Shown here piece after piece: positions 50,684 to 61,640 of a stretch of 64,000 nt of DNA; the stretch's first letter is position 1, and each line of letters opens with the position of its first letter. Under the pieces are notes generated by a model that worked only from the letters and a program-made list of their open reading frames with translations, did no database searches and had not been told where the DNA came from. Made by a program: the position numbers and the translations under genes. This DNA comes from Pontibacter ramchanderi. Lineage in GTDB: Bacteria; Bacteroidota; Bacteroidia; Cytophagales; Hymenobacteraceae. The stretch spans positions 558,001 through 622,000 of the forward strand of contig NZ_PJMU01000002.1 in assembly GCF_002846395.1 (NCBI RefSeq). Direction: 5' to 3'.

Positions 50684-53341
50684 TTACAGCCTCCCTCCTA
50701 CAACCACCCGCTCCTTGTGCACGCTCTTCTGCCCGTCAAGCCCGAAGAGCTCAATATAGAACAGGTAGTACCCAATAGCAGCTTTGGTGCCGTCCTGTCG
50801 GGTGCCATCCCAGCGGAAAAAGCCGTCTGTGGCGAGCAGCTCGTTTCTTACCAGCTTGCGCACCTCCCTGCCCTGGGCGTCAAACACCGTGATAGTAGCC
50901 ACAAAGCCGGATTGGTCTGTGCTGAAATTGATCGTCGTAAAATCTTCGTAACCGTCACCGTCCGGAGAGAAGACCCGAGGCTCCACCGAAAACATGCGCC
51001 GCGCCGCTATACCTGACTGTGATTGTGAATTGAGGTAACCGGGGGTGGCGCCAACCGACGTGGCTGCCGAGTGGAAGTTATCAGGTGCAGTTGCCCCTTC
51101 CAGCCGGATGCGCTCCAGCGAAATACCGTTACGGTCATCGATCAGGCTGAAGTGCATGCGCTCGCTGTAGTCGAAACGGTCGGCAATGCGGCCATCGGCC
51201 TGCAACACAATGACCGAGCCAGCCGCGTCGGGGTAGGAAGGCATGGAGCTCATCCGCAGAAAAGTCTCGTCGCGGGCAGCCGGGTAATTGCTTTTAAGGT
51301 TCTCGGGGTTAGTAGTGAGCACCACATATGCCCCGGGCTCCAGCACATAGCTGCCCGCCGTGATCGTGCGCCGATTGGCAATACTGTCATTACTGGTGTT
51401 GGCCAGTTGCCAATTTTGCAGGCTGATATACTTATCGCTGCGGTTGACCAGCTCCACAAAGTCCACGCCGCCGGGCCTTGGGTTGAACAGCACCTCGTTG
51501 ATGACCACATCGCCGGGCTCCGGCGCGGAGGGCAAGGCAAAAGTAAAGGTGAGCGGCTGTGAATTGAGGTTGCCGGCGCAGTCGCGTATACCTGTGGCGG
51601 TTAAGGTATAGCGTTGCCGCTCCTGCAGTGGGCTGGCAAGCTGCAGCACAACTTCTTCAAACAACGGTGAGCTTACTTGCACCCCAGCTATACCTATACC
51701 TGCCGGACTCAAGGTATAACGACTCACCTCAGCCACTTGTGCGCTATCCAGGCGGTCGTTAAATCGGAGGAGCAGGCGGTCGGGTGCCAATGCTGTGACA
51801 CTGAGCAATGCAGGTGGGGTATTGTCAGGTATAGAGGCGGCAATGGAGTTGGGTTGAGCGGGTGTGCCGCCGCGTGGGTCTGTGGAGGCGATCCAATTCT
51901 CAGCACCAGCACAGGGATTGGTGACATCAATCATCTCCAGACTCCAGCCCCCGTTACGCTTGGCCGTGTCGCGGTACCAGGTGTCGTTGTAGCTTACGGC
52001 GTAGATCAGGCGACCACTAGGCTGGCGCAGTTGCAGGAGCTCGCCAGTGTTGTTGAGGCTCGGGAAATTGCTGATGCCGATCACGCGGCCGTACTGCGTA
52101 AAATTGGCTACCTGCGTATTGGGCACCACCACGGCATACTCGCCGGGCTGCAGGAGTACGTTGGGCAGTGTAGTGGTAGAGGTGGCGTCGGAGTAGCGTA
52201 TACCCTGCAGTGTAAGGACTTTCTCGGTGGGGTTGTGCAGCTCAATATACTCCACGGCGGGTAAGCCAACGGCCGGTGTTTCGCGGGCCATGATCTCAGT
52301 GATCAGCAACTCGTTATACCCGGGCAGCACAGGCGGCAGCGCATATTGAAAAGTCAGCTCTACCGGACTAGGCAAAGCATTCCCATACAGGTCGGCTATA
52401 CCTGCCACCGCAATCGTATTAGCGCCGTTTCGTAGCGATTGCGCAAACGTGAGTAAGACCGTGCTACTTTCGTTAAGCTCAACAGAGATTGGTTTGATGT
52501 TTCCGTTCAAGGTATAGCTGACCGGGTTTTGGGCAATGGCAGGGGCGAGCGGTTCATTAAAGCGCAGCTCCAGCGTCTGGGTGCTCAGGGGTTGCGCAGC
52601 TTCGAGCACGGGCGGGTTTATATCGCTTATCCGGAAATCATCAAAGAAAAAGCGCTGACTGTTGGCTGAGCTATACCTGACCAGCACGCCAAAATAAGCC
52701 GAGCGCTTATGTGTAGCATCTGTTACTGTACCTTGGTTACGATAACTTTGCCCGGTGCCGGTGGCGTCAATCTCCAACTGCCAGGTATAGTCCAGGCTCC
52801 TGCTCACCCGCACCCATACCAGGTTGTTCGAGGTCGCCACAGTCTTGTCTTCCCCGTTGATAATGATCACAGGCGTGCGGCCGGCGTCTTTCCGGTAAAG
52901 GCTCACTTCGTCGGCGGTGTTGCCGATGCGCACAAAGTAGCCGTTCACATCGGCTGCCTTCAAATCCGCTCTGTCTGAGATAAGGAAAATATCGGTGTAG
53001 TTGCTGGCAGAAGTGGCCAGGCGCAGATTGGCCCAAAACTCCCATACCGTGCCCACTGCCGCCTGTGAGGGTGTGGCCAGGTATAGCACGGTGCCTGTTA
53101 CAGCTGGTCCGTTGCTTTGCAGTTGGTTTTGCGGATTTACGATAAATCCGCTTACATCGCCTGTCCAGGTGGGGTTCTGAGTAAAGTTGCCATCGGAGAA
53201 GTCGTCCTGCAGCTGGGCCGTGGCCAGGTAGGGCAGCAAAAGGAGAAAGAGAAAGACTCCTCCCCCCAAAACAGGAGAGGGAATTAGGTAAATAACTGCT
53301 TTAAATATTTTGCTAATAGCTTGGTGTAAAGTTTGTTTCAT
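50684..53341 (-). CDS. Secreted lamin-tail-domain protein
   Basis: 885 residues with an N-terminal signal sequence (about 1-43). Two lamin-tail (LTD) domains are visible, LLITEIMARETPAVGLPAVE and VVINEVLFNPRPGGVDFVEL, with Ig-like stretches (FNEPLAPAIAQNPVSYTLNG) between them. The C-terminus is of FlgD-Ig type (SPDGDGYEDFTTINFSTD, RWDGTRQDGTKAAIGYYLFY). Such multi-domain proteins in Bacteroidota are large cell-surface or secreted proteins, often with hydrolase or adhesion roles. The DNA encoding the signal core contains a C-rich stretch (about 53257-53288) like intergenic repeats. Confidence 0.8.
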   Translation of the reverse strand: MKQTLHQAISKIFKAVIYLIPSPVLGGGVFLFLLLLPYLATAQLQDDFSDGNFTQNPTWTGDVSGFIVNPQNQLQSNGPAVTGTVLYLATPSQAAVGTVWEFWANLRLATSASNYTDIFLISDRADLKAADVNGYFVRIGNTADEVSLYRKDAGRTPVIIINGEDKTVATSNNLVWVRVSRSLDYTWQLEIDATGTGQSYRNQGTVTDATHKRSAYFGVLVRYSSANSQRFFFDDFRISDINPPVLEAAQPLSTQTLELRFNEPLAPAIAQNPVSYTLNGNIKPISVELNESSTVLLTFAQSLRNGANTIAVAGIADLYGNALPSPVELTFQYALPPVLPGYNELLITEIMARETPAVGLPAVEYIELHNPTEKVLTLQGIRYSDATSTTTLPNVLLQPGEYAVVVPNTQVANFTQYGRVIGISNFPSLNNTGELLQLRQPSGRLIYAVSYNDTWYRDTAKRNGGWSLEMIDVTNPCAGAENWIASTDPRGGTPAQPNSIAASIPDNTPPALLSVTALAPDRLLLRFNDRLDSAQVAEVSRYTLSPAGIGIAGVQVSSPLFEEVVLQLASPLQERQRYTLTATGIRDCAGNLNSQPLTFTFALPSAPEPGDVVINEVLFNPRPGGVDFVELVNRSDKYISLQNWQLANTSNDSIANRRTITAGSYVLEPGAYVVLTTNPENLKSNYPAARDETFLRMSSMPSYPDAAGSVIVLQADGRIADRFDYSERMHFSLIDDRNGISLERIRLEGATAPDNFHSAATSVGATPGYLNSQSQSGIAARRMFSVEPRVFSPDGDGYEDFTTINFSTDQSGFVATITVFDAQGREVRKLVRNELLATDGFFRWDGTRQDGTKAAIGYYLFYIELFGLDGQKSVHKERVVVGGRL
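53257..53288. repeat. C-rich repeat-like stretch inside the signal-peptide coding region
   Basis: CTCCTCCCCCCAAAACAGGAGAGGG-type sequence, with CTCCT/AGGAG symmetry, reads on the minus strand as PSPVLGGGV of the lamin-tail protein. It resembles a dispersed intergenic repeat of Bacteroidota (from memory). Confidence 0.35.
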
Positions 53342-53668
53342 GCGCAGATATTGTGGTGAAAACTTACGAACTTTGCAGCCGCAAAAGGGAAAGCCTGTAA
53401 AAGCTGAAAATACTTACAGGTCTGAAAGTCGAAGATCTCGAATATTGTGAGTTCGGAAAACTGGCTACTTTTGTAAGATTTAGAACTTTTACGCGAGCCT
53501 AATAAGTTAGTTAATGGAGTTTGGGAGTTGAGGGGTTAAAGAGTTCAAGAATTTAGAAGTCTCGAGTTCTGAATCTAAATCCTGATTCGAATACTAAGTA
53601 ATACAACAATTTGACCATCCAGCCATTTAAGACTCACTCAATCACTCAATATAAACATACCCTAAACA
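53342..53668. other. Divergent gap with degenerate repeats and the asd promoter
   Basis: 327 bases without a gene. It contains the asd promoter (53445-53473) and from about 53510 to 53590 many degenerate AGTT/GAGTT/AAGAGTT copies. The stretch after that (53590-53668) is AT-rich leader. Confidence 0.5.
53445..53473 (+). promoter_or_regulatory. Promoter of asd
   Basis: TTG (53445-53447), 18-base spacer, TActTTTG (53466-53473). The leader would be about 190 bases long and spans the degenerate repeats. Confidence 0.55.
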
Positions 53669-54658
<990 letters not shown>

Positions 54659-54686
54659 GCTGAAAGACAAAACCTAGTATACATGA

Positions 54687-54717
54687 AATGGGGACCTTTG
54701 CAGGTTCCCATTTTTTT
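54687..54717 (+). terminator. Rho-independent terminator of asd
   Basis: AATGGGGACC (54687-54696) pairs with GGTTCCCATT (54703-54712, one G-U pair) and is followed by seven T. Confidence 0.92.
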
Positions 54718-54779
54718 ATAATCCTTTATTTAAGAATAATTATTTATACCTATATTACATAATACAAGTATTACCTGCT

Positions 54780-55685
54780 ATGGCTATCTTAGAAAAAAAG
54801 AAATCAAATTCTAAAACGGGGAAAATTAAAAAGCGAGCTGAATTTGTTCGCTGGTTTGGCCCTTTATTAGATGCACTTCGTGAGCTAGGATATTCTGGCA
54901 GGCCACAGGAAGTCTCTAATAAAATAGCCGAAGAGCTAAAACTTGAAGATTCCTTTCTAGATGAAACTCTCAAATCGGGCACTAATAGGTTTCACAACCA
55001 AGTGGCCTGGGCGCGGCAATACCTTACTTGGGAAGGCTTGCTAGATTCTTCGGTTAGAGGCACATGGAAACTGACAGAAAAAGGCAAAAACACACATTTA
55101 ACTTATGAGCAGGCACATGAGCTCTTTTTGAAATGGGTAGAAATAAACCACAGAGCAAGAAAGAATAAAAATAAGGCAGATGTAATTTCTGAGCAGGAAG
55201 AGCAGTCGCCCGAAGAAGTTGAAATAAGCGCTGATACTAACTTATTAGAAGTATTACAAAATATTTCTCCTTCTGGATTTGAGCGTGTTTGCAAAGAATT
55301 ACTACGGGAGCATGGATTTGAAAATGTTGAGGTAAAAGGTGGTTCACATGATGGAGGGATAGATGGCCAAGGGGTTTTAGAGATCAATCCATTTGTTAGC
55401 TTCAAAGTACTTTTTCAGTGTAAGCGCTTGAAGGGCTCTGTTTCCAGAGCACAAGTTGGCGACTTCCGGAATGCGATGATAGGGAGAGCCGAAAAAGGAA
55501 TCATTATGACGACTGGTACTTTTACAACTGAAGCTGTTAAAGAAGCAAACAGAAATGGAGCTCCGCAGATTGAGCTAGTCGACGGGCAAAAGCTTATTAA
55601 AATGTTTGAGAAAGTCGAGCTTGGGCTTAAGCCTAAAGTGGTGTATGAAGTAGATTTATCTTACTTTAATAAGTTTAAAGATTAA
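54780..55685 (+). CDS. mrr: Mrr-type restriction endonuclease
   Basis: 301 residues. The N-terminal domain (about 15-105) is of Mrr_N winged-helix type (FVRWFGPLLDALRELGYSGR), a charged linker follows, and the C-terminal catalytic domain (about 155-285) holds the PD-(D/E)xK-like core: D195 in GGIDGQG and Q213-x-K215 in FQCKR. Mrr enzymes are type IV systems that cut foreign, modified DNA. The gene is AT-rich and has no TATACC word, unlike its neighbours, which suggests recent transfer. It is 6 bases upstream of the GIY-YIG/GNAT fusion and likely in one unit with it. Confidence 0.9.
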   Translation: MAILEKKKSNSKTGKIKKRAEFVRWFGPLLDALRELGYSGRPQEVSNKIAEELKLEDSFLDETLKSGTNRFHNQVAWARQYLTWEGLLDSSVRGTWKLTEKGKNTHLTYEQAHELFLKWVEINHRARKNKNKADVISEQEEQSPEEVEISADTNLLEVLQNISPSGFERVCKELLREHGFENVEVKGGSHDGGIDGQGVLEINPFVSFKVLFQCKRLKGSVSRAQVGDFRNAMIGRAEKGIIMTTGTFTTEAVKEANRNGAPQIELVDGQKLIKMFEKVELGLKPKVVYEVDLSYFNKFKD

Positions 55686-56507
<822 letters not shown>

Positions 56508-56562
56508 TCTGTAAAGGCTAATGCCAAGCCAATTCAGCCTCTGTGGTCAGTCGTGCTATACC

Positions 56563-57912
56563 CTAGGGTTGGAAGTACCCAAGCAGGTACATGGCCAGAC
56601 CAGCCGCTGCACTGACTGCTATCCACGGGATCATCCCTATTTTGAAGCGGTACATGGCCAATATGGAGACAATGATCCAGCCAAGGCTAAAGTAATCTAC
56701 CCCCGTTATGCCTCCGCCTTCTCTTAGCACCACAGCTTGACCGAAATAAACTGTCAGATTCAGGATAACGCCCACTACGGCAGCGGTTACAAAGCTCAGT
56801 ACTGCTTTTATACCTGCATTGCTTTGCGTGCGTTCCACAAGAGGCGCACCCACCAGTATGAACAGGAAACAGGGCAGAAAGGTATAGTAAGTAGTGACCA
56901 GGAGTCCGAGGCTGCCCATGAGCAGGGAGCCGGCAAAATGGTTATACCCTGCCATAAAGCCCACAAAGGCCAGCACCATGATCAGAGGGCCTGGTGTAGT
57001 TTCGCCCAGCGCCAGTCCATCGATCATCTGGTGACTGCTTAGCCAGTTGAGCTTTTCCACCGCCACCTGCGCCACATAAGGCAATACGGCATAAGCGCCA
57101 CCGAAAGTGACCAGCGCTGCTTTAGTAAAGAACAGCGACAGGTGGTTCCAGAAGCTGCTGTCCTGCAGCAGGAGGTAAAACAGCAGGAAAGGCGCCAGCC
57201 AAAGCAAGGCCGCCATAGCCAGTTGCCTACCAACGCGCTTCCAGCTAAACACCGTGTCGGGCAGCACCGTCGAGGTGTTGATATAGTAGCCCGATTCGTC
57301 GGCGGCTTTGTACTCTTCATGACCACGTCGCTGCAGGGCGCCTGGAAATACCTTCAGCATGAGAAAAGCCACCACCATGGCACCCAGAATGATGAGCGGA
57401 AAGGGAATGTCCAGGAAAAAGATGAAAATAAAACTCAGCAGCGCCAGCACGTAGTGCAGCCAGCTTACCAATGCTTTCTTTCCTATTTTGAGCAGAGCTA
57501 AAGCCACGATAGCCACTACGGCAGGTTTGAGACCATAAAACAGCGCCGCCACCCAAGGTATACTGCCGTAGGTGACATACACCACGCTCAAGGCCAGCAG
57601 GATAAAAACCGAAGGCAGCACAAACAGGATACCCGCCGTTAATCCTCCTCTCACACCGTGCAGCAGCCATCCAATATAGGTAGCCAATTGCTGCGCCTCA
57701 GGCCCCGGCAGCAGCATGCAGTAGTTCAGCGCATGCAGAAACCTCGAGTCCGACACCCACTTCTTCTGATCGACAATAAAGGCATGCATAATGCCAATCT
57801 GACCGGCAGGCCCACCAAAACTGATAAAGCCTAGCTTCAGCCAGAAGAAAAAGGCTTCTTTAAAGCTAGGTTTGCTTACAGTGATCGCTGTGCTGGGGGA
57901 GTCTGGCTGCAT
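56563..57912 (-). CDS. chrA: Chromate transporter (CHR family)
   Basis: 449 residues with two homologous CHR halves: FWLKLGFISFGGPAGQIGIM near 22 and FTKAALVTFGGAYAVLPYVA near 260, about 10-12 helices in all. ChrA exports chromate in return for protons and gives resistance; some homologues carry other oxyanions. The PGPEAQQLATYIGWLLHGVR motif is typical. No chrB regulator is next to it. Convergent with the fused GNAT gene. Confidence 0.92.
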   Translation of the reverse strand: MQPDSPSTAITVSKPSFKEAFFFWLKLGFISFGGPAGQIGIMHAFIVDQKKWVSDSRFLHALNYCMLLPGPEAQQLATYIGWLLHGVRGGLTAGILFVLPSVFILLALSVVYVTYGSIPWVAALFYGLKPAVVAIVALALLKIGKKALVSWLHYVLALLSFIFIFFLDIPFPLIILGAMVVAFLMLKVFPGALQRRGHEEYKAADESGYYINTSTVLPDTVFSWKRVGRQLAMAALLWLAPFLLFYLLLQDSSFWNHLSLFFTKAALVTFGGAYAVLPYVAQVAVEKLNWLSSHQMIDGLALGETTPGPLIMVLAFVGFMAGYNHFAGSLLMGSLGLLVTTYYTFLPCFLFILVGAPLVERTQSNAGIKAVLSFVTAAVVGVILNLTVYFGQAVVLREGGGITGVDYFSLGWIIVSILAMYRFKIGMIPWIAVSAAAGLAMYLLGYFQP

Positions 57913-58020
57913 GGCAGATAGGGTTTATATCATGAAGCCTAAATTACAATAAAAAGATTTGCTCAACCTGCGCCTCTGAGATGAAGCCCTCATCATCCGA
58001 ACCATTTAGCCATGCAGCAT

Positions 58021-59163
58021 TTAAAAGTCCACCCGGTACAGGTCTTCCATCTGCCGCTGGGTAATAAACCGGGGCATGGCACGGAAGAGCGTGTTGCGCA
58101 GCTTACCCAGCAAGGGGTTTCGCCAGTGCGCTACTTCGCCCAATGTTCTGGACAGTTGGATTACTTTGGCGGTTCGGGCTTTCCGCCGCTTTTCGTAGCT
58201 TTTTAAGGCTTTAGCCAATATAGGTTCCTGCTTCAGGCACTGAGCCAGCACCACGGCATCTTCTATGGCCTGGCAAGCCCCTTGCCCCATGTTAGGCGTG
58301 GTGGCATGGGCAGCATCACCAAGCAGCACGACGCGTCCGTACACAAAATGCTTCAGAGGTTTAAGGTCAGCAATGTCGTTCCAAATCAGTTGGTCCTGCG
58401 AGGTGCAAGCCAGTATCGCTTCCACAGGCGAATGCACTTCCTCAAAGTGGCGGGCAAGTTTTTCGGGTGTCATTCGCCGCATTTTCTCGTCGCGCTGCGG
58501 GGCATTGATGCAGGCATACCAGTAAATCTTGTCGTCTTGCAGGGGTGCTATACCTACCCTGCCCTGAGGCGCCCAGGTCTCCGCCGAAATCATGTTATTG
58601 ATCTCCACACCTGGATTGTCAACCACCGCACGCCAGCAGGTATAGCCGGCATAGCGCGGTATGCTGTCGGGCACCAGCTGCTGACGCACCACAGAACTGA
58701 TGCCGTCGGCGGCGACGAGCAGGTCGGCAGTGGCGTGGCTGCCGTCGGCAAACATGATCTGCACCTGCTCCCCGTTCTGTTCTATTTCTTCGCACCGCTT
58801 GCCCAGCACCACAGTACCGGGCGCCAGGTGCTTCAACAGTACTTCGTGCAGGTCGGCGCGGTGTATCACAAAGTTGTTGATGCCATACTTATTGCTCAGC
58901 CGGCGGGTATCCATGTTGCTGATCTCACGGCCGTGTTCATCAAAGATCACCAGCGCATCGAGCTGCTTTCCTCTGGCTACCACTTCGTCTACCACGCCCA
59001 GCCTTTGCAAACCCTGCATGGCGTTGGCAGCCAGACCCACACCGGCTCCCAGCCCCTTAAACTTGGGTGCAGCCTCGTACACGGTGGTTTCTATACCTGC
59101 CTGCTGCAGCGCAAGAGCCGCACAAAGCCCTCCTATTCCGCCTCCTACAATGATGGCTTTCAT
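58021..59163 (-). CDS. FAD-dependent monooxygenase
   Basis: 380 residues of the aromatic-hydroxylase family (salicylate hydroxylase/TetX-like). FAD motifs: GGGIGGLCAALALQQAGI at the N-terminus, the middle VAADGISSVVRQQL, and GDAAHATTPNMGQGACQAIE near 283. It hydroxylates a small aromatic or related substrate with NAD(P)H; the substrate is unknown. Single gene, 120 bases from the flippase-like gene. Confidence 0.9.
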   Translation of the reverse strand: MKAIIVGGGIGGLCAALALQQAGIETTVYEAAPKFKGLGAGVGLAANAMQGLQRLGVVDEVVARGKQLDALVIFDEHGREISNMDTRRLSNKYGINNFVIHRADLHEVLLKHLAPGTVVLGKRCEEIEQNGEQVQIMFADGSHATADLLVAADGISSVVRQQLVPDSIPRYAGYTCWRAVVDNPGVEINNMISAETWAPQGRVGIAPLQDDKIYWYACINAPQRDEKMRRMTPEKLARHFEEVHSPVEAILACTSQDQLIWNDIADLKPLKHFVYGRVVLLGDAAHATTPNMGQGACQAIEDAVVLAQCLKQEPILAKALKSYEKRRKARTAKVIQLSRTLGEVAHWRNPLLGKLRNTLFRAMPRFITQRQMEDLYRVDF

Positions 59164-59282
59164 ACTCGTGATGTCTATCTATACCTTATACTGTACTCGC
59201 CCTGAAAAAGACAAAAGTCTCTATGACAAAAGAAATCAAACAACCCCATTGCCTACTGTCAGCGGGTCCTTTATCAAAAAAG

Positions 59283-60365
59283 TTACTTGGCTGAGGCATC
59301 GTGGTAGCTTACTTCTTCCGCTACCACCGAGGAGCGACCAAACACCTTTGCCACCCACTTAGGCAGGAAGATAGAGCCGAGCACCAGGTAGGGGTAGTAG
59401 GTAATCAGGCGATAGAGCACCACCACGATGTTGCTGAAGCGCCCCAGGAACAGGCCAAAGAAGCTCGGGAAGGCCATCTCCACGATTCCGGCACCTCCCG
59501 GTGTAATCGCTACGAGCATCACGATCCAGAAAATAAGGTTGCGGGAAATGATGAGCAGGTGCTCGCTCAGCGTGACGTCGGTGAAAGCTGCAATGAGGCA
59601 GTTGAGCAGGAAATAACGGGCGCACCACACAAAAACAGTGGAGATGATAACGCGTGCCCAGTAGTTAAAATTCTTGCCGCGCAGCTGCTCCGATGCCCAC
59701 ACAATTTCGTTACCATGCTGAAAGGCATTGATGCGCCACTTGCGAAACAATCGCCAGCTTGTCAGCCTAAGCAAGATCCATTTGAAGGCTCGCGGGCGCA
59801 CGAACAGCGCATAGATCATAATAAAGGTATACACCGCAATGAGCGAGTAACTGATGTAGAAGGCCATTTTAAGCGCATTGACATCTGACTCCGCAAGACC
59901 AAACGTGGGGAATACCTCGCCCTGCACGAACAGTAAGGCCAGCGGTGCGGCTATGATAAAGAACATGTTATCGAGCACGGCCGTGACCATGACGTAAGCC
60001 AGCGACTTGCCCAGCGATATCCCCTCTTTGTTGAGCACAATGGTGGCGATGGTCGTACCGCCGACTACCGATGGCGTAATAGCTGAGGCAAATTCCCAGA
60101 GCATGATCACGTCCAGGCTGTTGCGCCAGGAAAGGAACTTGTCGGTGAGGCTGCGGATGCGGTACATGTAGCCCAGGTCGCGGATCACGAGCACGAGCAA
60201 TGCCGCGGCCAGCCACCACCAGTTGGCCTCAGCTATACCTTTCAGCTCGCTCAGCTTATCATCTTTGATGAAAAGCCATGCCGTGGCACCCAAACCCAGC
60301 AGCACCGGGATCAGTATTTTGATCGGACTGAAATTCTTAAGTATGGTCTTCTTGTTCTGGTCCAT
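59283..60365 (-). CDS. Flippase-like (LPG-synthase TM) membrane protein
   Basis: 360 residues from ATG 60365 (MDQNKKTILKNFSPIKILIP); the frame to 60383 is rejected as it adds only a few residues in front. About eight helices and the family motif GGTTIATIVLNKEGISLGKS with VAITPGGAGIVEMAF near residue 280 identify the UPF0104/YbhN-like family, related to the membrane part of lysyl-phosphatidylglycerol synthase. It lacks the soluble aminoacyl-transfer domain, so it is thought to flip or handle a lipid. Confidence 0.85.
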   Translation of the reverse strand: MDQNKKTILKNFSPIKILIPVLLGLGATAWLFIKDDKLSELKGIAEANWWWLAAALLVLVIRDLGYMYRIRSLTDKFLSWRNSLDVIMLWEFASAITPSVVGGTTIATIVLNKEGISLGKSLAYVMVTAVLDNMFFIIAAPLALLFVQGEVFPTFGLAESDVNALKMAFYISYSLIAVYTFIMIYALFVRPRAFKWILLRLTSWRLFRKWRINAFQHGNEIVWASEQLRGKNFNYWARVIISTVFVWCARYFLLNCLIAAFTDVTLSEHLLIISRNLIFWIVMLVAITPGGAGIVEMAFPSFFGLFLGRFSNIVVVLYRLITYYPYLVLGSIFLPKWVAKVFGRSSVVAEEVSYHDASAK

Positions 60366-60483
60366 GCAGGCTATCGTAACCAAGTTAGTTGGCGCGCGTG
60401 CTTAACAGCTGACGTGCAAAACTACTTAACTATTCGGCAACTCGGGGGAAACGGTTCGGCTTTTTCAGGTATTTCGGCAATTG

Positions 60484-61254
60484 CTACTCCAGTATTAGCT
60501 GTGTTACCTGCGCTGCCTGCCCTTCGGCTTTGGTAATCACGAAGTCGTTAAAACCCTCACCTACCTCAATGCCGATCAGGTTGAGCTGCAACATGTCGAG
60601 TATAGCCAGGAAGTTGAAGATCATGCCGATCTTGTCGGGAAAGGCCGAAATGATCTCTGAAAAGGCAATCTGGTTTTTCTCCTCGAGCACGCGGCTGATG
60701 TACTCCCGCTGATCCTCTATGGTATAAGGATAGGTGAGCACGGTATGCTTTGGCCGGTTCTGCTCCTCCTCGAAGCGGTGCATCACCTTGTCGAACACCC
60801 GCATAAGTTTGTAAAGGCTCAGGTCCTGCAACTCATATTCGAAGTGGTTGGCATTGGCGATCTGCTGCAGCTCTTCATGCACGTTGCCACGGTTTTCCTG
60901 CGCCAGGCGGGTATCTTCCATCTGACCCAGGTCGCCGAGCACGGCCTTGTACTTTCTGTATTCCAACAGGTGCTGCACGAGTTCTTGGCGCGGGTCAATC
61001 TCGTTGCCTTCCTCGTCTTTTTCGGTGCGTGGCAGCAGCATTTTGGCCTTAATGCGCATGAGCGTGGCCGCCGTGAGAATAAAGTCGCTGGCCACCTCAA
61101 TGTTCAGCTGCTCGAGCTGGCGCAGGTAGCCCATAAACTCGTTGGTAATCTGAAAGATGGGAATATCGTGGATATCCAGCTCGTCACGCTCAATAAAGAA
61201 GAGCAACAGGTCGAACGGCCCCTCAAACAACGGTAATTTTATTTCGAAACTCAC
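60484..61254 (-). CDS. scpA: Segregation and condensation protein A
   Basis: 256 residues. The N-terminal segment EIKLPLFEGPFDLLLFFIER and then IPIFQITNEFMGYLRQLEQL are typical of ScpA, the kleisin that bridges the SMC heads with ScpB in chromosome condensation. The C-terminal winged-helix end is present (FNFLAILDMLQLNLIGIEVG). scpB is not adjacent. It faces dxs across a 386-base gap. Confidence 0.95.
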   Translation of the reverse strand: MSFEIKLPLFEGPFDLLLFFIERDELDIHDIPIFQITNEFMGYLRQLEQLNIEVASDFILTAATLMRIKAKMLLPRTEKDEEGNEIDPRQELVQHLLEYRKYKAVLGDLGQMEDTRLAQENRGNVHEELQQIANANHFEYELQDLSLYKLMRVFDKVMHRFEEEQNRPKHTVLTYPYTIEDQREYISRVLEEKNQIAFSEIISAFPDKIGMIFNFLAILDMLQLNLIGIEVGEGFNDFVITKAEGQAAQVTQLILE

Positions 61255-61640
61255 TTCTCTGGCCTTTGGTTAATGCGCTGATCGCAGCAGATGGACAAAA
61301 ATACTAATTTATTCGGATGAAATAGCAGCGCGATGGCTTCGTTATAGACGCTGTACCAACACGATTTCGAACAAAATAAGCTCACAACTGTATAAGTGTA
61401 GCATTATCAAGTGGAGTGCAGGCCTTTAAGTTCCGCAACACGCTTCATTCATTGACAATCAAACGCTTACCCCTTTTACACCATACATCGCCGCAGGCCG
61501 CCCACACAGGATAGGGAGGAGAAAAAGCAGCTTGTGTTCTGATTTTTGCTAACTTTACGTTTTGTCTGGCATACTGTATTTTGCGTGAAGCAAACTTTTG
61601 CCGGAAAAATTTGTTGGAAGTCTATAATAAAGACATTTCT
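61255..61640. other. Divergent gap between scpA and dxs
   Basis: 386 bases, with promoter-like words (GTATTTTG at about 61567-61574) near dxs but no strict match to the consensus. The in-frame TTG at 61581 is not taken as the dxs start. No gene or structured element seen. Confidence 0.4.

Noticed and set aside
61581..61640. Longer N-terminus for dxs from TTG 61581
   Set aside because: The added residues do not resemble the Dxs N-terminus and ATG 61641 gives the normal length.
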